NCBI RefSeq assembly: GCF_036271055.1
Contig: NZ_DATBBJ010000059.1
Location: 124,001-188,000 of the forward strand
Length of the DNA stretch: 64,000 bases
From: Scandinavium sp036271055
GTDB taxonomy: Bacteria; Pseudomonadota; Gammaproteobacteria; Enterobacterales; Enterobacteriaceae
Reading direction: 5' to 3'
Of this stretch, positions 26,370 to 33,859 are shown piece by piece. Under the pieces are notes generated by a model. It did no database searches, was not told the origin of the DNA, and worked only from the letters and a program-made list of their open reading frames with translations. The stretch's first letter is position 1, and each line of letters begins with the position of its first letter. Made by a program: the position numbers and the translations under genes.

Positions 26370-27088
26370 GGCGTGCCCTCGGTTTTCGTGCTGGCGAACT
26401 TGTAGCCTTTGCCCCAGACAGTGAGAATAATTTCGGGCTCGGCGGCATCCCGTTCAATTTTGATGCGCAGCCGGTTAATGTGCGTATTGACGGTGTGTTC
26501 GTAGCCTTCATGCTGATAACCCCATACGCGGTCCAGCAATGACAAACGGGAAAACACTTCGCCCGGATGGCGAGCGAACCAGTACAACAGGTCAAACTCA
26601 CGCGGCGTTAGCTCGATTAATTCATCGCGCAGACGCACTTCGCGGGCCAGCGGATCGATACTCAGCCCATGGCAGGTAATCAACCCGCCTTCCATGCGGA
26701 TGTTTTGCCCCATCGCCTCCTGGCGGCGAAAAAGCGCTTTTACGCGCGCGATCAGTTCCAGCACCGAGAAAGGTTTCGGCAAGTAGTCGTCGGCCCCCAT
26801 TTCAAGGCCCAGCACGCGGTGCGTTTCACTGGTGCGCGCACTGATGATGATCACCGGTAAATAGCGCGTCATCTGGCGAATACGACGACAAATCTCCAGG
26901 CCATCGACGCCCGGGAGCATCAAATCAAGGATCACCGCATCCCACACCTGTTTTTCTAGCTGTACCAATGCCTGATTGCCATCTGCTTCGTGGACAATCT
27001 GATAACCCTCATCCTGTAGGTTCAGTCTCAGCAGCGTGGCGATATCCTGATCGTCTTCCACTAGCAGTATTTTCTTTGGGTTATTCAT
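26366..27088 (-). CDS. OmpR/PhoB-family response regulator
   Basis: This 240-residue regulator has a receiver domain with acidic pair Glu11/Asp12, phospho-acceptor Asp55 (VILDLMLPG), Ser83 and Lys105 (PKPFS), and a C-terminal winged helix (ELTPREFDLLYWFARHPGEVFSR start; TVNTHINRLRIKIE recognition helix). It is cotranscribed with the kinase gene (ATGA overlap). It is transcribed away from the cytochrome b561/molybdoenzyme genes across a 139 bp shared promoter region, so direct regulation is likely. It is not an obvious orthologue of a named E. coli regulator. Confidence 0.93.
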   Translation of the reverse strand: MNNPKKILLVEDDQDIATLLRLNLQDEGYQIVHEADGNQALVQLEKQVWDAVILDLMLPGVDGLEICRRIRQMTRYLPVIIISARTSETHRVLGLEMGADDYLPKPFSVLELIARVKALFRRQEAMGQNIRMEGGLITCHGLSIDPLAREVRLRDELIELTPREFDLLYWFARHPGEVFSRLSLLDRVWGYQHEGYEHTVNTHINRLRIKIERDAAEPEIILTVWGKGYKFASTKTEGTP

Positions 27089-27134
27089 CGCTTTTCACCA
27101 ACAGTATTTTATCCAAGCTTAACGCAGCAAGCCG

Positions 27135-27218
27135 CCGTGAGTTATCACATTTTATTTAAACTTCCGTGAGGATGTGGTGACCAATGGCAGCGCATGCTGA
27201 GGACATATCATTCACGGA
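27135..27218. promoter_or_regulatory. Divergent control region with CCGTGAG repeats
   Basis: CCGTGAG occurs twice in direct orientation (27135-27141 and 27164-27170). TCCGTGA at 27163-27169 has an inverted copy, TCACGGA, at 27212-27218 that overlaps the ribosome binding site of the cytochrome gene. The repeats are candidates for binding by the adjacent response regulator; this is inference. Confidence 0.35.
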
Positions 27219-27227
27219 GAGACGACC

Positions 27228-27827
27228 ATGTCTTCAGAGCGTTCCAAAACGATTCACCCTCTATGGGTGCGCTGCTGTCACTGGGTTAATGCTATCGCCA
27301 TTGCGGGGATGATGTTCAGCGGCTGGCGCATCTATAACGCCTCTCCCCTGTTCGATTTTACGTTTCCACGAGAAATCACCCTGGGCGGCTGGCTTGGCGG
27401 CGCATTGCAGTGGCACTTCGCGATGATGTGGGTGCTGGGCATTAACGGCGCAGTCTACCTGACGCTCGGCGTTATCAGCGGTCGTTTCAAACGTAAATTC
27501 TTTCCGTTATCTCCCCGCGAACTCTTTAACGACTTGCGTCAGGCACTGCGTGGCAAACTCGCGCACGCCGATCTCAGCCACTACAACATGGTGCAGAAAC
27601 TGGCCTATGTCGGGGTGATTCTGCTGGGTATCGGGCTGGTGCTTTCCGGCCTCGTGTTGTGGAAATCGGTACAGTTTCCGCTATTACGCGAGTTATTGGG
27701 CGGCTATGAAACCGCGCGCTATATCCACTTTTTCTGCATGAGCGCGATGGCACTGTTCGTGGTTATCCATTTGCTAATGGTGCTGCTGGTTCCACGCACT
27801 TTACTCGCCATGCTGCGGGGCCGTTAA
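27228..27827 (+). CDS. Cytochrome b561-family membrane electron carrier
   Basis: This is a 199-residue integral membrane cytochrome with four helices. Putative haem ligands are His18 (CCHWVNA), His63 (LQWHFAMMW), His167 (YIHFFCM) and His181 (VVIHLLM), the pattern of the Ni/Fe-hydrogenase and formate dehydrogenase b-type cytochromes. It probably takes electrons from quinol and passes them to the molybdoenzyme encoded 10 bp downstream, a role like that of MsrQ for MsrP although the families differ. The start ATG 27228 follows ACGGAGAG. Confidence 0.9.
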   Translation: MSSERSKTIHPLWVRCCHWVNAIAIAGMMFSGWRIYNASPLFDFTFPREITLGGWLGGALQWHFAMMWVLGINGAVYLTLGVISGRFKRKFFPLSPRELFNDLRQALRGKLAHADLSHYNMVQKLAYVGVILLGIGLVLSGLVLWKSVQFPLLRELLGGYETARYIHFFCMSAMALFVVIHLLMVLLVPRTLLAMLRGR

Positions 27828-27837
27828 GGAGAACATT

Positions 27838-28608
27838 ATGAAAAAGCCGACTTTTCTTTCTGAGAGCGATGCGCGAGATTTCGTTAAAGACGCCGAAAAA
27901 TTACTTCTTCCGGACAGACGTCGCCTGCTGCGTCAGGGGCTGACACTCGGTGGCGTGATGATGCTGACCGGCTGCGATATCAGCGATAACGAAAGCGTAG
28001 AAACGGCACTCTCCCGCATGTCCCGCTTTAACGATCGCGTGCAGGGGTTCCTTTTCAGCCATCACAATCTGGCCCCGGAATACAGCGAATCTGAGATTAC
28101 TCGCCCTTTCCCGTTTAACGCCTTTTACGGCCCGGAAGACATTCCGCAGGTTGATGGGCGCGACTATCAATTAGCCATTAGCGGCCTGGTCAGCCAGACC
28201 AAAAGCTGGACGCTGCCGGAGCTGTATCACATGCAGCAGGTCAGCCAAATCACGCGACATATTTGCGTCGAAGGCTGGAGTGCCATCGGCAAATGGGGTG
28301 GTGTGCCGTTCCATCAATTCTTAAAGCTCATTGGTGCTGATACGCGCGCAAAGTACGTCAGCTTCCGCTGTGCAGATGACTATTACACCAGCATCGATAT
28401 GGCGACAGCGCTACACCCGCAAACGCTGCTGGCGTTGACCTGGGATGGTCAAATCCTGCCGCCCAAATATGGCTTCCCGATGAAAATCCGTATCCCGACC
28501 AAGCTCGGATACAAAAACCCTAAACACGTTTTATCCATTGAGGTCACCAATCGGTTCCCTGGCGGCTACTGGGAAGATCAAGGCTACAACTGGTTTGGTG
28601 GCAGTTAA
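27838..28608 (+). CDS. Sulfite oxidase-fold molybdopterin oxidoreductase, Tat-exported and possibly lipidated
   Basis: This 256-residue protein resembles MsrP/YedY and other sulfite-oxidase-fold enzymes. The N-terminus has DRRRLLRQG (twin arginine) followed by a hydrophobic stretch ending in MLTGC, so Tat export and lipid attachment at Cys46 are both possible. The molybdenum-ligating Cys is Cys143 in RHICVEGWS. The C-terminal PMKIRIPTKLGYKNPKHVLSIEVT is typical for the fold. Family enzymes reduce methionine sulfoxide or other S- and N-oxides, or oxidise sulfite. With a b-type cytochrome beside it, a reductase drawing on the quinone pool is likely. The substrate is inferred, not shown. Confidence 0.88.
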   Translation: MKKPTFLSESDARDFVKDAEKLLLPDRRRLLRQGLTLGGVMMLTGCDISDNESVETALSRMSRFNDRVQGFLFSHHNLAPEYSESEITRPFPFNAFYGPEDIPQVDGRDYQLAISGLVSQTKSWTLPELYHMQQVSQITRHICVEGWSAIGKWGGVPFHQFLKLIGADTRAKYVSFRCADDYYTSIDMATALHPQTLLALTWDGQILPPKYGFPMKIRIPTKLGYKNPKHVLSIEVTNRFPGGYWEDQGYNWFGGS

Positions 28609-28647
28609 AACACGACGCAGTCCACAACGTAAAAACGAGGAATGACC

Positions 28648-28941
28648 ATGAAAAAATTGATGCTTGCAGCCGCTGCCGTTTCCGCCCTGATGATGTTCAA
28701 CGTTCAGGCCGCCGACAGCATGAGCAAAGACAATATGTCCAAAGACGGAATGGCGATGTCTCACGATGGCATGGCAAAAGATGGCATGGCGAAATCGCAC
28801 GATAAAATGTGCAAAGACGGCATGTGCAAAGACGGAATGAAAAAGGATGAAATGAAGAAGGACGAGATGAAAAAAGACAGCATGGGAAAAATGGATAACA
28901 TGTCAAAAGACGGCATGAAAAAAGACGCGATGAGCCATTAA
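28648..28941 (+). CDS. Secreted Met/Lys/Asp pentapeptide (MXKDX) repeat protein
   Basis: This is a 97-residue protein with a signal peptide (about 1-21, ending NVQA). The mature part of 76 residues is almost wholly built from degenerate five-residue units of type M-x-K-D-x. I count 16 Met, 17 Lys and 14 Asp in the 76, plus two Cys, both in MCKDG units. No globular fold is expected. Small proteins of this class are annotated as pentapeptide MXKDX repeat proteins. A related Met/Lys/acidic peptide, MrpX of Azospira, is oxidised by hypochlorite and recycled by a YedY-type reductase. The start is set at ATG 28648, 7 bp after GAGG; an ATG at 28642 would add two residues. It lies 39 bp after the molybdoenzyme gene in the same unit. 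Confidence 0.9.
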   Translation: MKKLMLAAAAVSALMMFNVQAADSMSKDNMSKDGMAMSHDGMAKDGMAKSHDKMCKDGMCKDGMKKDEMKKDEMKKDSMGKMDNMSKDGMKKDAMSH

Positions 28942-28949
28942 TCCGTCAG

Positions 28950-29028
28950 TCAGCCGGGCCGCACGTTGTTTGCCCGGCCTGTCGCTCCCTTGTAAGCCGG
29001 GTCAGGCGTAGCCGCCACCCGGCTTTTT
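28950..29028. repeat. REP/BIME pair between the MXKDX gene and rlmC
   Basis: GCCGGGCCGCACGTTGTTTG begins a palindromic unit (28953-28981), followed by an inverted unit ending ACCCGGCTTTTT (28992-29027). The second unit with its T-run also serves as a terminator for the molybdoenzyme operon and converges on rlmC. Confidence 0.75.
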
Positions 29029-30156
29029 CTATCTGCGGACCAGTAAAGTCAGCACTTCATAGTGCGCGGTATGCGGGAACATATCGAACAACTGCACGCG
29101 TACCACACGGTAATCCGTTAAATGCCCAATATCCTGTGCCATCGTTTTCGCATTACAACTGGAATAGATAATAAACGGCGGTGCCATTTCGCTTAGATAA
29201 TCACACAGCGCTTTGCCAATCCCCCTGCGCGGCGGGTTCACCAACACCAGTTCGGGCACGGCGTCTTGTGCGGTGGCGAACTGGGTTGAATCCAGCGCCT
29301 GAAAATGCAGATTGTGTAACCCCAATTCCGCTGCCGATTGTTTTGCGCAAGCGATGGCTTCCGGCGCAATTTCTATCCCGGTGAGTTTCATTTCTGGCGT
29401 CGCGCAGTGCAGACCAAAACCGCCTACACCACAAAACAGATCCCACATATGCTGCACCGGCAACTCGCGCACCCAGTCGCGCGCGGTAGCGTACAGTTGG
29501 CTGGCAACGGAGGGATTGGTCTGGAAGAAACTTTGCGGACGGATCCACAGCGGCACGTCGTTAAAACGCTCGGCCAGCGCGTGTTGTTCGGTCAGGAAAA
29601 TTTCCTGCTCGCCTTCCATGATCGCCATATGCACCGGCTGAATGTTCACCGAAATCACTTTCAACTGCGGCAACTGCGCCTGCAACGCCGGAAGCGCGGC
29701 GCGGAATTGTTCCAGCTTGGCGTCTGAACGCAGCACAAAACGCAGCATCATTGCGCCGTCGAGCTGGCTTTCAGTCAGCAGCAAATATTTCAGCTCGCCA
29801 CGTTTGCGAGCGACGTTGTACGGCGTCAGCCCTGCACGAGCGATAAAGGGTTTCAGGGCGGCAAATACAGGGGCAAACGATGCGGGATACAGCGGGCAAT
29901 CACATAAATCTTCCGGCGTGCCATCGCGGTGCAACATGCCGAGCAGCGGTTTTTCTACGCTGCCACTGACCACCATTTTGGCTTTATTGCGAAAACCCGT
30001 CTCAGGGCCACTGACCGGAGCGCACCACGACTCTACCGCCGAAGCGGACAGCAGTTGCTGAAGATCCGCCATTTTGGCGGCAAGCTGTTCGGATACCGGC
30101 TGTTCGAGCCACTGACAGGAGCGACAGCGAGCGGCATCATAGAGTGCGCACTGCAT
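29029..30156 (-). CDS. rlmC: RlmC, 23S rRNA (uracil-747-C5) methyltransferase
   Basis: This 375-residue SAM-dependent enzyme makes m5U747 in 23S rRNA. N-terminal cysteines (CALYDAARCRSC and a later CDCPLYP) fit the Fe-S binding pattern of the RlmC/RlmD family. The SAM motif is DLFCGVGGFGLHCA, followed by VNPPRRGIG. The catalytic nucleophile is the Cys in YSSCNAKTMAQD. It is full length compared with E. coli. It stands 42 bp downstream of ybjO on the same strand. Confidence 0.96.
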   Translation of the reverse strand: MQCALYDAARCRSCQWLEQPVSEQLAAKMADLQQLLSASAVESWCAPVSGPETGFRNKAKMVVSGSVEKPLLGMLHRDGTPEDLCDCPLYPASFAPVFAALKPFIARAGLTPYNVARKRGELKYLLLTESQLDGAMMLRFVLRSDAKLEQFRAALPALQAQLPQLKVISVNIQPVHMAIMEGEQEIFLTEQHALAERFNDVPLWIRPQSFFQTNPSVASQLYATARDWVRELPVQHMWDLFCGVGGFGLHCATPEMKLTGIEIAPEAIACAKQSAAELGLHNLHFQALDSTQFATAQDAVPELVLVNPPRRGIGKALCDYLSEMAPPFIIYSSCNAKTMAQDIGHLTDYRVVRVQLFDMFPHTAHYEVLTLLVRR

Positions 30157-30198
30157 AGATTGACCTTTGATATTTCAGGGTCCGGGATTGTAGCACCG

Positions 30199-30672
30199 TT
30201 ATCGCAGACGGAAAAACCGGCGGCTGGAAGCCGGCACAAAAAGCAGCAACAGCACCAGAATATCCGGCAATTTTTGCATCACAAGCGAGCGGAATATTTC
30301 CCGTTTCGACTCACCCGCAATGCTGAACAGTTCAGGATAACCATAGCCTAGTGACGCGGTCCACAGATAACCCGCGGCGATCACCTGCGTCAGCAAATAG
30401 AGCCAGCGCGCCCAGTTTCGCCCTTTTACCAACGAAAACGCACACCAGATTTCAACGAACACCAACCCCAGACTCGCCATAAAGACCAGCGTCAGTGCCC
30501 AGGTTTGTACGCTGCGACGGACGAACTCCACCATGCCCATTGGACCAAGCAGATTCAAGAGCATGATTAAATCGAGAGCACGAATCAAAATAATAGCGAG
30601 CGCCGCCACCTGCACCAGCGCAGGAACGTTCAGACGGGCATGAGAATGTGACGTTTTAGAAAAAAATCGCAA
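30199..30672 (-). CDS. ybjO: YbjO, inner membrane protein (unusual 5' end)
   Basis: This is a 157-residue protein with four or so hydrophobic helices (about 18-42, 58-84, 93-112 and 135-150), ending in SSRRFFRLR. Its function is unknown; it lies after potI as in E. coli. The reading frame begins only at TTG 30672. An ATG at 30686, with a GGGGAG ribosome site, is out of frame. It would give an N-terminus like that of E. coli YbjO (ME-five residues-FF-x-KTS) if the T7 tract at 30660-30666 (A7 on the + strand) had one more base. So either initiation is at TTG, or there is a 1 bp deletion or slippage site. Confidence 0.82.
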   Translation of the reverse strand: MRFFSKTSHSHARLNVPALVQVAALAIILIRALDLIMLLNLLGPMGMVEFVRRSVQTWALTLVFMASLGLVFVEIWCAFSLVKGRNWARWLYLLTQVIAAGYLWTASLGYGYPELFSIAGESKREIFRSLVMQKLPDILVLLLLFVPASSRRFFRLR

Positions 30673-30686
30673 TTGTGGCCTTCCAT

Positions 30687-30718
30687 GAAAACGTCTCCCC
30701 GGGAACGCCGAGGAGACG
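30687..30718 (-). terminator. potFGHI terminator and ybjO leader hairpin
   Basis: CGTCTCC (30692-30698) pairs with GGAGACG (30712-30718). Read on the minus strand, the hairpin is followed by TTTTC, so it can terminate the pot operon. It also buries the GGGGAG site that precedes the out-of-frame ybjO ATG. Confidence 0.6.
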
Positions 30719-30747
30719 ATGACACAACGCCAGTGATTTTATGCGGT

Positions 30748-31593
30748 TCAGCCGCGTCTTGCACGCTGGATATCGCGCACACGCTGCTTTTCAGACCTTG
30801 CCATGAGAAACCAGGCGATTAAACCAACAATTCCCACAACGCCGAGGATCAGCGTCGCCAGGGCGTTAATTTCCGGATTGACCCCCATTCGTACGCTTGA
30901 GAACACCAGCATCGGCAATGTAGTCGCCCCCGGCCCGGAAACGAAGCTGGCGATAACCAGATCATCAAGCGACAGCGTAAACGCCAGCAGCCAACCGGAG
31001 ATCACGGCGGGCATGATCATCGGCAACGTGATGATGAAAAAGACTTTCAACGGCGTCGCGCCGAGATCCATCGCCGCCTCTTCAATCGAACGATCCAGTT
31101 CACGCAGTCGCGACGAAATCACCACCGCCACATAGGCGGTACAGAACGTGACGTGCGCCAGCCAAATGGTGAACATGCCGCGTTCCGAAGGCCAGCCCGT
31201 CGCATTCCCCAACGCCACAAACAGCAACAGCAACGAAAGACCGGTTATCACATCCGGCATCACCAGCGGGGCGGTAATCATAAACGCAAAACCGTTTGAT
31301 CCACGGAAGCGCCCGAAACGCACCATCACGACGGCGGCAATAGTGCCGAGGATCGCCGCCATCGTCGCCGCACAGGCGGCAATGGTCAGGCTTAATCCTA
31401 CGGCGCTCATCATCGCGTCGTCGTGAAACAATTCGCCGTACCATCGAGTTGACCAGCCCGCCCACACCGTCACCAGTTTGGAGCTGTTGAACGAGTAGAT
31501 AACCAGCATCAGCATCGGCGCGTAGAGGAACGTGAAGCCGAGCACCAGAATCAAAATGCGCCACGGTGAGCGAACGACAGGTAAATTGTTCAT
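30748..31593 (-). CDS. potI: PotI, putrescine ABC transporter permease
   Basis: This is a 281-residue inner membrane permease with six helices and the EAA loop EEAAMDLGATPLKVFFIITLP. It pairs with PotH for ATP-driven putrescine uptake. The start was set at ATG 31593 (MNNLPVVRSPWR), which overlaps the potH stop by 4 bp. It is the last gene of potFGHI. Confidence 0.96.
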   Translation of the reverse strand: MNNLPVVRSPWRILILVLGFTFLYAPMLMLVIYSFNSSKLVTVWAGWSTRWYGELFHDDAMMSAVGLSLTIAACAATMAAILGTIAAVVMVRFGRFRGSNGFAFMITAPLVMPDVITGLSLLLLFVALGNATGWPSERGMFTIWLAHVTFCTAYVAVVISSRLRELDRSIEEAAMDLGATPLKVFFIITLPMIMPAVISGWLLAFTLSLDDLVIASFVSGPGATTLPMLVFSSVRMGVNPEINALATLILGVVGIVGLIAWFLMARSEKQRVRDIQRARRG

Positions 31594-32543
31594 CCGTGAT
31601 CCCCCATCTGTTTTTGCTGATGTTTGTGGAACCACATGATCGGTACAATCAGCAGTAACAGCATCACCACAGCCACGGCAGACGCCACTGGCCAGTCACG
31701 GTTGTTAAAGAACTCCTGCCACAACACGCGCCCAATCATGATGCTGTCTGGTCCGCCGAGCAGTTCCGGGATAACAAACTCCCCTACCGCCGGAATAAAT
31801 ACCAGCATCGACCCGGCGATAATCCCGCCTTTGGTCAAGGGTACAATCACGCTAAAGAAGGTTTTCAGCGGCCTGGCACCGAGATCAAGCGAAGCTTCCA
31901 CCAGCGAATAATCAATTCGCGTCAGCGCGGTATAAATCGGCAGCACCATAAAAGGCAAATAGGCGTACACGATGCCGATATAGACCGCCAGGTTGGTGTG
32001 CAGGATCTCCAGAGGCTGATCGATAATCCCGGTCCAGATCAGGAAATTATTCAGGATGCCATTACTTTTCAGGATCCCCATCCACGCATACACGCGGATC
32101 AGGAATGACGTCCATGAAGGCAAAATCACCAGCAGCAGCAAAATATTACGCGTAGACGGTTTGCTGTGCGCCACCGCCCACGCCAGCGGATAACCGAGCA
32201 CCAGACAGAAAAATGTTGAAATCGCCGCCACCTGAAGCGACTGCAAATAGGCTTCGTAATAGAGCGGATCGCCCGTCAGTTGCAGGTAGTTCCCGATGTT
32301 GAGCGTTAATGTCAGCTGATCGTCAGCCCAATCAAAAAGATTAGTATACGGCGGTATCGCCCGCGCCAGATCGGCGAAACTGATTTTAAAAACAATCAGG
32401 AACGGCAGTAAAAACAGCAGAATAAGCCAGATGTACGGTAAAGCGATCACCAGCTTGCGCCCGTGCTTCATCTGCATTTTCGCCAGCCACACAGACACAC
32501 CGCCTGGCTGTCTTGGGCGAACCGGAGGTTCTAATGTACTCAT
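31590..32543 (-). CDS. potH: PotH, putrescine ABC transporter permease
   Basis: This 317-residue permease has a cytoplasmic N-terminus of about 45 residues, six helices and the EAA loop EASLDLGARPLKTFFSVIVP. The start ATG 32543 is preceded by AGGGGAGGG. The gap to the potG stop is 11 bp. Confidence 0.96.
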   Translation of the reverse strand: MSTLEPPVRPRQPGGVSVWLAKMQMKHGRKLVIALPYIWLILLFLLPFLIVFKISFADLARAIPPYTNLFDWADDQLTLTLNIGNYLQLTGDPLYYEAYLQSLQVAAISTFFCLVLGYPLAWAVAHSKPSTRNILLLLVILPSWTSFLIRVYAWMGILKSNGILNNFLIWTGIIDQPLEILHTNLAVYIGIVYAYLPFMVLPIYTALTRIDYSLVEASLDLGARPLKTFFSVIVPLTKGGIIAGSMLVFIPAVGEFVIPELLGGPDSIMIGRVLWQEFFNNRDWPVASAVAVVMLLLLIVPIMWFHKHQQKQMGDHG

Positions 32544-32554
32544 CGCGCCCTCCC

Positions 32555-33688
32555 CTAAACCGTCAGGACCACACAGCTGTCGGCATCCCAGCACAGACGC
32601 ACTTCATCGCCCCAGGTCGGCTGACCTTTGCGATAACGGTGTTCATTCTGTAACTGAGCGCTGATCATCTGGCCGCTTTTCAGGCGAACGTGATAAATCG
32701 ACAAATCACCGAGATAGGCGATATGCACCACTTCGCCGACCGCGAAGTTATAGCCATCGGCTGGCGGCTCTTCGCAGAGCATGATTTTCTCCGGACGCAG
32801 CGCCACATACACCGGCACGTTATCCACCACCGAAGTGTCGACATCCACTTTCAGGGGATGCACCAGGCCCGGCGAATCAATCACCAGTCCGTCTTCCTGA
32901 CGGTCTTTCAGCAGCCCTTCGAACACATTCACTGAACCGATGAACTCCGCGCTATAGCGGGTGGTCGGGTGCTCATAAATCTCTTCCGGCTCGCCAATCT
33001 GCACAAACTTACCGCGGTTCATGATCGCGATACGCCCGGCCATGGTCATTGCTTCTTCCTGATCGTGCGTCACCATCACGCAAGTCACGCCGACGCGTTC
33101 GAGAATATCCACCACTTCGAGCTGCATCCGGTCGCGCAGTTTTTTATCCAGCGCGCCCATAGGCTCGTCGAGCAGCAGTAATTTCGGGCGTTTTGCGAGA
33201 CTACGGGCCAATGCCACACGCTGACGCTGCCCGCCCGAAAGCTGGTGCGGCTTGCGTTTGGCAAACTCCTGCATGTGCACGATGGCAAGCATTTCGCTGA
33301 CTCGCGCGGCAATTTCCGCTTTCGGCAATTTGTCCTGTTTCAGGCCAAAGGCAATGTTTTGCTCAACGGTCATGTGCGGGAACAAAGCATACGACTGGAA
33401 CATCATGTTAATTGGGCGCTGGTAAGGCGGGACGTGCGACAGATCAACGCCATCGAGCATGATTTGCCCGGTGGTGGGCGTTTCAAACCCGGCAAGCATA
33501 CGCAGCAGCGTCGATTTCCCGCAGCCCGACGCGCCGAGCAAAGCAAACAGTTCGCCTTTATAAATAGTGAGGCTGACGTCATCCACAGCATGCTGCCCGT
33601 CGAAAGATTTAGTCAGATTGCGGATTTCAAGCAGCGGGGTTAGCGCTTTACGCGTTTTCGCCTGTGGGCGTGGGATAGCATCGTTCAC
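32555..33688 (-). CDS. potG: PotG, putrescine ABC transporter ATPase
   Basis: This is a 377-residue ATPase of the putrescine importer. Walker A is GASGCGKST, the signature is LSGGQRQR and Walker B is LLLLDEPMGALD, followed by the H-loop VTHDQEEA. A C-terminal TOBE regulatory domain fills the last 120 residues. The start is GTG 33688 (MNDAIPRPQAK) with a GGAGA site; the frame extends upstream into the REP sequence, which is not coding. A 171 bp gap with REP units separates it from potF. Confidence 0.95.
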   Translation of the reverse strand: MNDAIPRPQAKTRKALTPLLEIRNLTKSFDGQHAVDDVSLTIYKGELFALLGASGCGKSTLLRMLAGFETPTTGQIMLDGVDLSHVPPYQRPINMMFQSYALFPHMTVEQNIAFGLKQDKLPKAEIAARVSEMLAIVHMQEFAKRKPHQLSGGQRQRVALARSLAKRPKLLLLDEPMGALDKKLRDRMQLEVVDILERVGVTCVMVTHDQEEAMTMAGRIAIMNRGKFVQIGEPEEIYEHPTTRYSAEFIGSVNVFEGLLKDRQEDGLVIDSPGLVHPLKVDVDTSVVDNVPVYVALRPEKIMLCEEPPADGYNFAVGEVVHIAYLGDLSIYHVRLKSGQMISAQLQNEHRYRKGQPTWGDEVRLCWDADSCVVLTV

Positions 33689-33774
33689 GGTGTTGCTCTC
33701 CGGCAAAAAAACATTTGTATGGTCCGGTGCCATACAAAGAACTTCACAGTGCAGATGCACTGACCTGGTGCGCT

Positions 33775-33853
33775 TTATGCTTGCCGGGCGGCACTTCATT
33801 TGCCCGGCCTACGCCACTTTGTAGGCCCGGTGAGCATCGCGCCACCGGGCAAG
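33775..33853. repeat. REP/BIME inside the pot operon, between potF and potG
   Basis: Two REP-like units in opposite orientation (33778-33810 and 33821-33851), with GCCGGGCGGC and CGCCACCGGGC cores, lie just after the potF stop. Such elements protect the upstream mRNA from 3' exonucleases, which would give more PotF than PotGHI, as described for malE-malF in E. coli. Confidence 0.75.
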
Positions 33854-33859
33854 TCAGCC

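Noticed and set aside
28648..28941. MXKDX region as a low-complexity non-gene or simple repeat
   Set aside because: It has a good signal peptide, a ribosome site and a repeat kept at protein level with varied codons, so it is coding.
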